64,000 bases of DNA from positions 1-64,000 of the forward strand of contig NZ_BBXE01000014.1 in the NCBI RefSeq assembly GCF_001570565.1, given 5' to 3'. Origin of the DNA: Herbidospora yilanensis. Lineage in GTDB: Bacteria > Actinomycetota > Actinomycetes > Streptosporangiales > Streptosporangiaceae. A program made the position numbers and the translations under genes. The notes beneath the pieces are model-generated. The model was not told the origin of the DNA, did not search any database, and was given only the letters and a program-made list of their open reading frames with translations. Shown here piece by piece: positions 34,438 through 44,037 of this stretch. Numbering within the stretch: the first letter of the stretch is position 1; every line of letters begins with the position of its first letter.

Positions 34438-35847
34438 ATGGGGGGTCCACCGGTAGCCGCGCAACGGCAGGAGCGTCTCGGCTACGTCACGTTCATCGCG
34501 GCGGCCGGTGCCATCGGCGGTTTCCTGTTCGGCTACGACAGCGCGGTGATCAACGGCGCCGTGGTCGGCATCCAGCGCTATTTCAACGTGGGCCCGGTCA
34601 CCATCGGCGTGGTGGTGGCCATCGCACTGCTCGGCTCGGCCGTCGGGGCCTGGTTCGCCGGCAGCCTCGCCGACCGCTGGGGGCGCACCAAGACCATGCG
34701 CCTGGCCGCGGTCATCTTCGCCGTCAGCTCGATCGGGCAGGCGCTGCCGTTCGCGATCTGGGATCTGGCCTTCTGGCGTGTCCTCGCCGGCGCCGCGATC
34801 GGCATGGCCTCGGTCCTCGGGCCCGCCTACATCGCCGAGGTCGCCCCGCCCGCCTACCGGGGGCGGCTCGGGTCGTTCCAGCAGCTCGCGATCGTGCTCG
34901 GCATCGCCGTCTCCCAGTTGGTGAACTTCACGATCAACCTGTGGGCCGGGGGAGAGGTCAACAACCACCTCGGCCCCCTGGAGGCCTGGCAGTGGATGCT
35001 CGGCGCCTGCCTGGTGCCCGCCCTGATCTTCCTCGTCTTCGCCAGCGTCATCCCCGAATCGCCCCGCTACCTGGTCGCGGCCGGGCGCGAAGGGCAGGCC
35101 CGCGAGGTGCTGCGCGAGATCGAGGGCGACCACGTCGACCTCGACGACCGGGTGACCGAGATCAGGAGCGTGCTGCGCACCCGGCGGCCTCCCCGCCTCG
35201 CCGACCTGCGCGGACCCCGCTTCGGGCTGCTGCCGGTCGTCTGGGTCGGCGTCCTCCTGTCGGTCTTCCAGCAGTTCGTCGGCATCAACGTGATCTTCTA
35301 CTACTCGACGGTGCTCTGGCAGTCGGTCGGCATCACCCAGTCGGACTCGCTGCTGATCAGCTTCTCCAGTTCGATCATCAACATCGTCGGCACGTTCATC
35401 GCCATGGCCCTGGTCGACCAGGTCGGCCGCCGCCCGCTGCTGCTGGTCGGCTCGGCCGGCATGGCGATCGCGCTGGCGGTGGCGTCGTGGTCGTTCAGCT
35501 ACAGCCGCACCGTCGACGGGATCGTGCAGCTCCCCGCCACGCAGGGCGCCGCCGCCCTGATCGCGGCCAACGCGTTCGTGTTGTTCTTCGCGTTGTCGTG
35601 GGGGGTCATCGTGTGGGTGCTGCTGGGCGAGATGTTCCCCGGCCGGATCAGGGCGGCGGCGCTGTCGGTCGCGGCGGCGGCGCAGTGGCTGGCCAACTGG
35701 GTGATCACCGTGACGTTCCCGCCGCTGGCCACCTGGAACCTGGCGCTCACCTACCTGTTCTACGCCGTGTTCGCCGCGTTGTCGTACCTCTTCGTGGTCT
35801 TCATCGTGAAGGAGACGAAGGGCCGAAGACTGGAGGAGATGGGGTAG
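34438..35847 (+). CDS. Sugar porter family MFS transporter
   Basis: 469 residues from the ATG at 34438 with GGCAGGTAGG upstream; an in-frame GTG at 34420 is an alternative. Twelve helices with sugar-porter signatures: FLFGYDSAVINGA in TM1, GSLADRWGRTKTM, IPESPRYLVAAGR after TM6, QQFVGINVIFYYS in TM7, DQVGRRPLLLVG, and the C-terminal KETKGRRLEEM. It is a proton-coupled sugar or polyol importer like XylE/GalP. The 3' end overlaps the convergent DUF6879 gene by 47 bp. The family type argues against a role as exporter of the nearby peptide. Confidence 0.9.
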   Translation: MGGPPVAAQRQERLGYVTFIAAAGAIGGFLFGYDSAVINGAVVGIQRYFNVGPVTIGVVVAIALLGSAVGAWFAGSLADRWGRTKTMRLAAVIFAVSSIGQALPFAIWDLAFWRVLAGAAIGMASVLGPAYIAEVAPPAYRGRLGSFQQLAIVLGIAVSQLVNFTINLWAGGEVNNHLGPLEAWQWMLGACLVPALIFLVFASVIPESPRYLVAAGREGQAREVLREIEGDHVDLDDRVTEIRSVLRTRRPPRLADLRGPRFGLLPVVWVGVLLSVFQQFVGINVIFYYSTVLWQSVGITQSDSLLISFSSSIINIVGTFIAMALVDQVGRRPLLLVGSAGMAIALAVASWSFSYSRTVDGIVQLPATQGAAALIAANAFVLFFALSWGVIVWVLLGEMFPGRIRAAALSVAAAAQWLANWVITVTFPPLATWNLALTYLFYAVFAALSYLFVVFIVKETKGRRLEEMG

Positions 35848-36409
35848 CCTCCGTCAGCCACGGGTCGAGGGCGTCGGCCTGGTCGTAGAGGGTCTCCAGC
35901 TCCGCCAGGCAGGCCGCGATCACCTCCCGCTCGACGATCCGCCGCCCGCCCAGATGGGCGCCGACGTCGTCGTAGCGGACCTCGTACATGAGGTCGCGGG
36001 ACAGGATAAGGATCTCCGGGAGCGGCCCCGCCCGCTCCAGGTGCCGCACCGCTCCGGCGTCGAGCACGCGGGTGCGTTCGCCCGCCCTGGCCCGGGCCTT
36101 CAGCACCTGAAGCTCCCATCGCAGGTACGCCGTCAGCGGCCGTTCGGCGATCCGCAACCGCCGCAGCTCCACCGAATCGGGCACGTCGGCGGCGATCTCC
36201 CCGGCCGACTCCTCGATCAGTTCCATCGCCCGGTCCCAGTCTCCCTCGGACCAGGCCACCCAGCTCGGGCTGTAGGGCTCGTGAAAGTGCTGGGCCCGCT
36301 CCAGCTTCCAGAGCACTCCTTCCATCTCGCGGTAGAGGCCGTAGAACTCGGTCGTGTACGCCTGCCGGTCGAGCGTGACCCCGGGTGCGCCTTGCACGAT
36401 CTCCCGCAC
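35801..36409 (-). CDS. DUF6879 family protein
   Basis: 202 residues from the GTG at 36409, chosen because CCAGGAGG lies four bases upstream; the longer frame would begin with TTG and no ribosome site. It matches the DUF6879 pattern: an early FYGLYREMEGVLWKLE helix, RRLRIAERPLTAYLRWEL in the middle, LPEILILSRDLMYEVRYDD, and a C-terminal helical acidic tail. DUF6879 proteins are abundant in actinomycetes, often beside HTH/DUF397 pairs, and are of unknown function. Here it is the last gene of an operon with a ThiF-type enzyme and a small peptide, 53 bp after the peptide. Confidence 0.8.
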   Translation of the reverse strand: MREIVQGAPGVTLDRQAYTTEFYGLYREMEGVLWKLERAQHFHEPYSPSWVAWSEGDWDRAMELIEESAGEIAADVPDSVELRRLRIAERPLTAYLRWELQVLKARARAGERTRVLDAGAVRHLERAGPLPEILILSRDLMYEVRYDDVGAHLGGRRIVEREVIAACLAELETLYDQADALDPWLTEATPSPPVFGPSSPSR

Positions 36410-36462
36410 ACATCCTCCTGGCGGTCCGGCGATCCGCGCCACTCGCCGGCCCGAAGTGGTGG

Positions 36463-36576
36463 TCAGTTCCCGTACGAGTTGCTGCAAATGGCTGTTTCGT
36501 TACGCTCCAGGCGGCGAATGGTGATCTGCCGTCTGACGGGCGTACTGGGCGTGGCGTCGTTTTGCGACTGTTTCAT
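36463..36576 (-). CDS. 37-residue putative RiPP precursor peptide ending in Asn
   Basis: ATG at 36576 with an excellent ribosome site (GGAAGG, seven bases upstream). The peptide starts MKQSQNDATPSTPV, has a basic central stretch RRQITIRRLERNE, and ends AICSNSYGN, so the last residue is asparagine. No signal peptide or membrane segment. It sits between the ThiF-like gene (61 bp upstream) and DUF6879, all leftward. MccB-type ThiF enzymes adenylate the C-terminal Asn of their peptide in microcin C synthesis; that would make this the substrate, with QITIRRLE as the leader part bound by the RRE-like domain. This is inference. Confidence 0.65.
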   Translation of the reverse strand: MKQSQNDATPSTPVRRQITIRRLERNETAICSNSYGN

Positions 36577-36637
36577 CCCGTTACCTTCCGTCCCGGTTCC
36601 CCGACACGAGGTGATCGTAAAGCGGCCCTCGGAGCCG

Positions 36638-37717
36638 TCAAGGCCCAAAGCACGTCGGGCAGCCCGCGCGGGCGGCGTGGCGGGCGTAGACGTGGTGGTC
36701 GGGCGAGAGCAGATTGATCCCGTGGACGTAGCCCGGCGCCACCTCGGGCACCCCGGTGACCAGGGAGATGATCGCCTGCGCGACGAGATGGCCGGAGATC
36801 CCGGCCGACGTGCCGGTCACGCCGGGGCCGCCGAGATCGGGCACCCCGCCGTCGGGCCGGTGGGCCTGCTCGGCCGCGGCGACGCACTCGTAGCAGGCGC
36901 CCTTGGGCGGGTCGAAGACGCCGACGGTGACGAGCGGCCCGTTGTAGCCGCCGCCCGCCCACGGCACCCGGGCCGCCGCGCAGGCCCGGCTGGCCCAGAC
37001 GCGGATGCCCTCGCCCCTGGGCTCGTCGGCGCAGAGGGCGAGGGCGTCGTAGCCGTCGACCAGTGATCGCAGGTCGGCCTCGCCGGTGACGCGGTGGCGG
37101 GCCGAGGTGACCACGATGTCGCTGTTGGCCTCGCCCAGCCGGTCGCGGGCCAGGTCGGCCTTGGGCCGGCCGACGTCGGCCTCGGTGTAGAGCAGTTGCC
37201 GGTTCAGGTTGGAGAGCTCGACCAGGTCGGGGTCGACGCAGTGGAGCCGCCCGACGCCGGTCGCGGCCAGCGCCCAGGCGGCGTGACTGCCGGTGCCGCC
37301 GAGCCCCACCACGACGACACGCGCCCGTTTCAGGGCGAGCTGGGTCTCCCACGCGCTGTGGCCGGGCACCAGGTCGACGCCCCGGAAGAAGGCCTGGTTG
37401 CGGCTGTAGCGGTCGACCTCACGCGGGGTGAGCCCACGCGGCGGGGGAGCGGTGGCCTCCTCCAGGTAGCCGGAGCCGACCAGGTCGTCGACGACGCCGC
37501 GCGCCTCGCCGGGACTGAGCTCGGGGAACATCACGATCAGCCGCGCGGCCACCGCCTCGGGCGCGCGCCGCCCGTCGAGCAGCGACAGGGCCGCCCAGAC
37601 CCAGCCCTCCGGATCGTCGATCTCGGCGGCGAGCCCGTAGATCTCGCCGCCGATGCGGACGGTCCCCCCGGTGGTGCGGAACGGGCGGTGCTCCGCTTTG
37701 ACCCGCGGGAACCGCAA
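36638..37717 (-). CDS. ThiF/MccB-like peptide-adenylating enzyme with N-terminal RRE-like domain
   Basis: 359 residues from a TTG at 37717 with GGGGGAG upstream. Residues about 20-88 form a PqqD/RRE-like winged helix (EGWVWAALSLLDGRRAPEA to LVGSGYLEE). The E1-type adenylation domain follows: ATP loop VVVGLGGTGSHAAW (about 135-148), VDPDLVELSNLNRQ (161-174), and DVGRPKADLA. Two CxxC pairs (Cys275/278 and Cys353/356) make the structural zinc site. This order, peptide clamp then E1 domain, is that of MccB. It is the first gene of the operon with the Asn-ending peptide and DUF6879. A sulfur-carrier role seems less likely because no ThiS/MoaD gene is near. Confidence 0.8.
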   Translation of the reverse strand: MRFPRVKAEHRPFRTTGGTVRIGGEIYGLAAEIDDPEGWVWAALSLLDGRRAPEAVAARLIVMFPELSPGEARGVVDDLVGSGYLEEATAPPPRGLTPREVDRYSRNQAFFRGVDLVPGHSAWETQLALKRARVVVVGLGGTGSHAAWALAATGVGRLHCVDPDLVELSNLNRQLLYTEADVGRPKADLARDRLGEANSDIVVTSARHRVTGEADLRSLVDGYDALALCADEPRGEGIRVWASRACAAARVPWAGGGYNGPLVTVGVFDPPKGACYECVAAAEQAHRPDGGVPDLGGPGVTGTSAGISGHLVAQAIISLVTGVPEVAPGYVHGINLLSPDHHVYARHAARAGCPTCFGP

Positions 37718-37741
37718 TCTCGATCTCCCCCGTGCGACGCC

Positions 37742-38227
37742 TTATCTGTACCGCGTGGGTGTACGGCGCCCGTGCCGCGTGGCCGCCCCCACGACCAGCG
37801 AGATGATCCACAGGAAGAACAGGACCTTGAACACCGTGAACACGCCACCCACAAGGATCATCGCGATCAACGCCCCGACGATCAAGGGCACGAACGGCCC
37901 GATCCCCGGCCCGCGCCGGACGCGGGCGTAGGGGGGACGGGCGAGGTGGTATCCCCAGTTGCCCATGTCGATCCCGGGGGGCGTGCGCATCTGGGGGACC
38001 GGAGGCGCGCCGAGGCCCTGCCCGCCGGGCAGGTCGGCCAGGACCACCCCCAGGTCGCCGGCGGTCTTGGCGGCGAGCGTGACGTCGAGGCGCTCGTCGA
38101 GCTCCTCGCGGGTGAGCCGCCCCTGCGCGAACGCGTCGTGCAGGAAGGCGGTCACCTCGTCGCGCTCCTTGTCGCCGATTCGCATCGCGGCGGGCGGAAC
38201 GCCGGGCGGAACACGGTCAGCGGTCAT
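37742..38227 (-). CDS. DUF1707 domain membrane protein
   Basis: 161 residues. The DUF1707 (SHOCT-like) module is at about 14-66 (MRIGDKERDEVTAFLHDAFAQ...RLTREELDERLD), followed by a proline-rich linker and two membrane segments (about 107-125 and 128-148) with a basic tail. Such proteins are common in actinobacteria, and the module is thought to mediate protein contacts. It follows the PadR gene by 9 bp, so it is likely its co-transcribed partner. It stops 24 bp before the ThiF gene starts. Confidence 0.88.
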   Translation of the reverse strand: MTADRVPPGVPPAAMRIGDKERDEVTAFLHDAFAQGRLTREELDERLDVTLAAKTAGDLGVVLADLPGGQGLGAPPVPQMRTPPGIDMGNWGYHLARPPYARVRRGPGIGPFVPLIVGALIAMILVGGVFTVFKVLFFLWIISLVVGAATRHGRRTPTRYR

Positions 38228-38236
38228 GACGGGTCA

Positions 38237-38959
38237 CTACTCCTCGTCGGTGTCGCCGTCGGCCAGGACCTGGTAGAGCTTGCGCCGGGTCTCGGCCAGG
38301 ATCTTCTTGGCCTGACGCACCTGGCTCTCACTCCCAGTCTGCGCGATCTGGAACAAAGCGGACGCTGCCTGACGCGACAAATCAAACAATTCGTGGACGT
38401 TGTCTCCGATGTCGGGAGTCATCTCCTCCCACGGGGCGCGGACCTCGTCCTGGTGCTCGGCCACGTAGGCGCGGCCGGCGTCGGTGAGGGTGAAGGTCTT
38501 GCGGCCGTCTGCCTCCTCCGCGCGCACCAGCCCCTCGTCGGTGAGCTGCTGGAGCGCCGGGTAGACGGCGCCGGGGCTGGGCTTCCAGCCGCCCTGCGAC
38601 CGCTCGGCGATCTCCTGGATGATCTGGTAGCCGTTGCGCGGCTCCTCCGACAGCAGGGCCAGGATGGCGGCCCGGACGTCGCCGCGCTTGGCCTTGCGCC
38701 CCCGGCCGAAGCCGCGCGGCCCGAACGGGAAGCCCGGGCCGAAGGGCCCGCCGGGGCCGAACCCCGGCCCGCCGCCCCAGGGGCCGCCCCGGCCGCGGTG
38801 GCCTCGATGACGGTGGTCGTGCGGGCCGCCGCCCCCGGTCTCCCAGGTGGCGGCGAAGCCGCGCAGGTTCTCCTTGAGCGCGGCCTTGAGGTTGCGGATC
38901 TCCCGGTGGAACTCGTGCGGGTGGGCCCAGGGGCCACCCGCGGCGTGGGTGTTGGTCAT
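38237..38959 (-). CDS. PadR family transcriptional regulator
   Basis: 240 residues. The first 90 include a histidine- and glycine-rich low-complexity segment (GGGGPHDHRHRGHRGRGG, GGPGFGPGGPFGPGFPFG). The PadR winged helix covers about 93-170: RGDVRAAILALLSEEPRNGY, ERSQGGWKPSPGAVYPALQQL, and LVRAEEADGRKTFTLTDAGR. A C-terminal helical dimerisation region follows. It probably represses its own operon with the DUF1707 membrane protein; a perfect palindrome lies 31 bp before the start codon. The His-rich insert might bind metal. Confidence 0.92.
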   Translation of the reverse strand: MTNTHAAGGPWAHPHEFHREIRNLKAALKENLRGFAATWETGGGGPHDHRHRGHRGRGGPWGGGPGFGPGGPFGPGFPFGPRGFGRGRKAKRGDVRAAILALLSEEPRNGYQIIQEIAERSQGGWKPSPGAVYPALQQLTDEGLVRAEEADGRKTFTLTDAGRAYVAEHQDEVRAPWEEMTPDIGDNVHELFDLSRQAASALFQIAQTGSESQVRQAKKILAETRRKLYQVLADGDTDEE

Positions 38960-39325
38960 GTTTCCTCCAGAGTGTTACGCGATGCCTCAACGATATATCG
39001 AGAACATGTCGAATGCGAGAAAAACCCTGAAGTGACCCAAGTCACGAAAAAAGATGGGATGTCGGGGAACAGGTGCTGAGACCGCTCCGTTACATTGGGC
39101 AGAGACGGGATTGTTCCGCGCTGAGAGGGCTGGGGGGTGCTCTTGGAGCGGAGCGATCCCGTCTTGTATTTCCGGGCGGATCCGGATCCGGGGGTCCGGC
39201 CGCGCACGCGGGCCGTCCAAGTGGTTCGCCCACATGTGCCCGTTGGTCACGGCCGGGCGTAGGCGGGCCGTGTCGCCCGCTTTTTGTCGGTCCTTTGCCG
39301 TACGCTGCCGTGTCGTGATCTCGAC
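38960..39325. other. Intergenic region between padR and ydjM-like gene
   Basis: Divergent promoter region of 366 bp. It holds the palindromes near 38991-39009 on the padR side. The remainder is of average composition; short reading frames within it show no ribosome site or family resemblance. No convincing RNA gene was seen. Confidence 0.5.
38991..39009. promoter_or_regulatory. padR operator: Probable PadR operator
   Basis: A perfect 10-bp palindrome CGATATATCG (38991-39000) is followed after three bases by the palindrome ACATGT (39004-39009), in AT-rich DNA 31 bp upstream of the padR start codon. ATGT/ACAT half-sites are typical PadR contacts, and PadR genes are usually autoregulated; the assignment is inference. 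Confidence 0.5.
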
Positions 39326-40045
39326 ATGATGGGCCACTCCCACGCGCTGACCGGGGCGATCGTCTGGCTGGGCATCGCGCCCGGGCTCTCCGCGCTTCCC
39401 TCGGTGCTCGACTTCCAGCCGTCGCTGGCGTTCGCCACCGCGATGTCCCCGGCCGAGTTGATCGCCGGGGCGATCATCTGCGCCGGGGCGGCCATGCTGC
39501 CCGACCTCGATCACCCCAGCGCCACGATCGCGCAGACCTTCGGGCCGGTCACGTGGCTCCTCAGCAAGGGGGTGAACTTCGTCAGCGGGGGGCATCGCAA
39601 GGCGACCCACTCGCTGCTGTTCGCGATCCTCATGGGGGTGGGGGCCCACCTGCTGGCCGAGCGGTTCACCGTGGGGCAGGACATCCTCGTCGTGTTGTCG
39701 ATCGGGCTGGCGTTACGCGCGGTCGGCATCGGCGTGCCGGGGAACAAGATCGCTTCGGCGGTGGTCAACATCGTGCTGACCGGGGGCATATTCGCGGCGT
39801 TCTGGGGGCTGGGGGTGACCTACGCCTGGCTGGGGTTCGCGATCGGGATCGGCTGCTTCGTCCACGTTCTCGGCGACTGCCTGACCGAGCGGGGGTGCCC
39901 GGTGCTCTGGCCGCTCAAGCACAAGTGGCTGCTGCCGTGGGACTGGGGGCTGAAGACCGGGCAGAAGTTCGAGACCAAGATCCTCGCGCCGACGTTGTCG
40001 GTCGCCGTGTTCGCGCTGCTGTTCCTGCGGCTCATGCCGATGTGA
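39326..40045 (+). CDS. YdjM/DUF457-type membrane-bound metal-dependent hydrolase
   Basis: 239 residues from the ATG at 39326 (a second ATG follows immediately). The N-terminal MMGHSHALTGAIVWL and the PDLDHPSATIAQTFG and GGHRKATHSLLFA segments supply the histidines and aspartates of the LexA-regulated YdjM family. About five to six membrane helices. The biochemical role is unknown; in E. coli the family belongs to the SOS regulon. No SOS box was recognised here. The ribosome site is poor, so the transcript may be leaderless. Confidence 0.82.
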   Translation: MMGHSHALTGAIVWLGIAPGLSALPSVLDFQPSLAFATAMSPAELIAGAIICAGAAMLPDLDHPSATIAQTFGPVTWLLSKGVNFVSGGHRKATHSLLFAILMGVGAHLLAERFTVGQDILVVLSIGLALRAVGIGVPGNKIASAVVNIVLTGGIFAAFWGLGVTYAWLGFAIGIGCFVHVLGDCLTERGCPVLWPLKHKWLLPWDWGLKTGQKFETKILAPTLSVAVFALLFLRLMPM

Positions 40046-40064
40046 GATCCCGCGGCGGAATGCG

Positions 40065-40086
40065 ATATCTTGACATCAAGAGATAT
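40065..40086. promoter_or_regulatory. Dyad operator in aconitase promoter
   Basis: The core TCTTGA-CA-TCAAGA (40068-40081) is a perfect 6+2+6 dyad, flanked by ATA on the left and GATAT on the right. It contains a TTGACA that could be the -35 hexamer, so a protein bound here would block initiation. In S. coelicolor the acnA gene is controlled by the MarR-type regulator TamR; whether this is its site cannot be decided from sequence. Confidence 0.55.
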
Positions 40087-40092
40087 TCGCCC

Positions 40093-40112
40093 AAGGTTAG
40101 GCGAGCCTGACC
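40093..40112. promoter_or_regulatory. Iron-box-like sequence (IdeR/DmdR type) before aconitase
   Basis: AAGGTTAGGCGAGCCTGACC is a near-palindrome that agrees at 13 of the 19 positions with the actinobacterial iron box TTAGGTTAGGCTAACCTAA. It lies about 77 bp upstream of the acn start, just after the dyad. An iron-regulated aconitase would be sensible since the enzyme holds a 4Fe-4S cluster. Confidence 0.5.
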
Positions 40113-40120
40113 GATCAACC

Positions 40121-40140
40121 CCTCCCGTGCGTACGGGAGG
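40121..40140 (+). other. Leader hairpin upstream of acn
   Basis: Perfect 8-bp stem CCTCCCGT/ACGGGAGG with a GCGT loop, probably in the 5' untranslated leader 48 bp before the start codon. It could stabilise the mRNA or affect translation. Confidence 0.5.
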
Positions 40141-40188
40141 ATGGCCGGGCGAGTTGTCAACAGAGAACCTTTGGGGAGGCGAGACTTC

Positions 40189-42927
<2,739 letters not shown>

Positions 42928-42938
42928 CCACGTCTCAC

Positions 42939-42977
42939 CCCGGAAGCCGCCCGGACGCGATCCGGGCGGCTTCCGGG
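42939..42977. terminator. Terminator of acn
   Basis: Perfect 17-bp stem CCCGGAAGCCGCCCGGA and its complement with a 5-nt loop CGCGA, beginning 12 bp after the acn stop. Confidence 0.9.
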
Positions 42978-43897
42978 CTTCCATTCCGTTACGGCTCCGC
43001 CCGCCCGGCCCCTACCGCCGCCCCCGCTCCGCGCCGCCCGGGGCGCCGGCCACCCGCTCCCGCCTCGCGCCGCGACGCCGGGGAGCTCCGGCGAACACGG
43101 GCCCCACGGGATCGTATGCGCCGCCGGCCGTCGCGAATAGCGGTCGAATTCTTTTCGCCCCTCTCCGAATTGTGCGGAGATGAGCACCGGCCGTCCTGAA
43201 ATCGCCGCTCTGACGCCCTTCTTCCGTGGCCTGCCGAAACGATCCGGTCGGCTTTGTTTCGCCGCTCGCCGAACCTTCGGTGCGGAGCGGACCGCATGGA
43301 TTCCCTGTGCCAGGTAACTCTCCGCTACTCCGCTCGCCGAAGGTTGGGGGGCTCTACCGGCGGCTCTGGTCGATCCCACCAGAGGTCCGTCACCTACGGT
43401 AGCCATCGGCCGAAATGACCGAGCATGCACACCCCATTCCCGCATGCATTCGGTGGGTTGTCGCAGATATGAATGGCTCGTACCCAAATATCGGCGAGTG
43501 CCGTCTTGTTCGGTAAATCCGAAGCCTCGGTAAGTGTCCGCCCGCGGCAGGCGGGTTCGGCGGGGCCGGAACTCGTCGCGGTGGCCATGACGCCGGGGGG
43601 TGCCGCCGGTCATCGTGCGGTCATGATCACGTCCACCAAGCTCGGCGACCGGCTCAAGCCGCACGGCCGCCCCCGCCTGGCGGCCGGCTCCGACGCGCGG
43701 GGTCCGGGTCATCGACACGCGGCTGGTCGTGATGCGCACCGGCTTCCCGCCGGAGGGGGCGCGCCGTCGGGTTCGGGGTGCCGCCGCCGGGCGTCACCGG
43801 TTCACCGGGGGCCGCTCAGGTCTGTGACCTGGGCGGCTGCGTGGTTTTTACCCGGCCTTGGTGGGGTGGCCGGGTTCTTTGCGGGTACGTTTCTTCA
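42978..43897. other. Gene-poor region between acn and the xyl-type operon
   Basis: About 0.9 kb with no supportable gene. GC content is uneven, with AT-richer patches near 43130-43280 and 43420-43540. Long antisense and sense frames exist but show arginine/proline-rich shadow composition. Near 43621-43770, pieces in two frames (MITSTKLGDRLKP, then IDTRLVVMRTGFPPEG in another) look protein-like, which could indicate a small frameshifted pseudogene. No RNA gene was recognised. Confidence 0.4.
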
Positions 43898-43916
43898 TTG
43901 TTACCCCGGGCAACAA
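43898..43916. promoter_or_regulatory. Operator-like palindrome upstream of sugar ABC operon
   Basis: TTGTTACCCCGGGCAACAA is a 19-bp palindrome with one mismatched pair around a central C, 121 bp before the binding-protein gene. A second shorter dyad GTTGT-CTCAA-ACAAC lies at 43961-43975. Both are sensible sites for the ROK regulator encoded at the operon's end or for a LacI-type protein. Confidence 0.55.
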
Positions 43917-44037
43917 ACGTTACCGTCCCGTGTCTTTCCCCCAAGTTCCCTTGGGCTTACGTTGTCTCAAACAACATTCACCCATTAGGTGAGTCACACC
44001 CCCCGATAGACCCCCGGCCAGAAAGGACCCACGCATC

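Noticed and set aside
34438-35847. MFS gene as the dedicated exporter of the ThiF-peptide product
   Set aside because: Its signatures (PESPRYL, QQFVGIN, VGRRPL, KETKG) are those of sugar importers, and it is convergent with, not part of, the peptide operon.
35801-36487. Longer version of the DUF6879 gene starting at 36487
   Set aside because: The codon there is TTG without a ribosome site, whereas the GTG at 36409 has AGGAGG correctly spaced and fits the family's start.
36638-37717. ThiF-like enzyme as a thiamine or molybdopterin synthesis protein
   Set aside because: No ThiS, MoaD or rhodanese gene nearby, and the N-terminal winged-helix extension is foreign to those enzymes.
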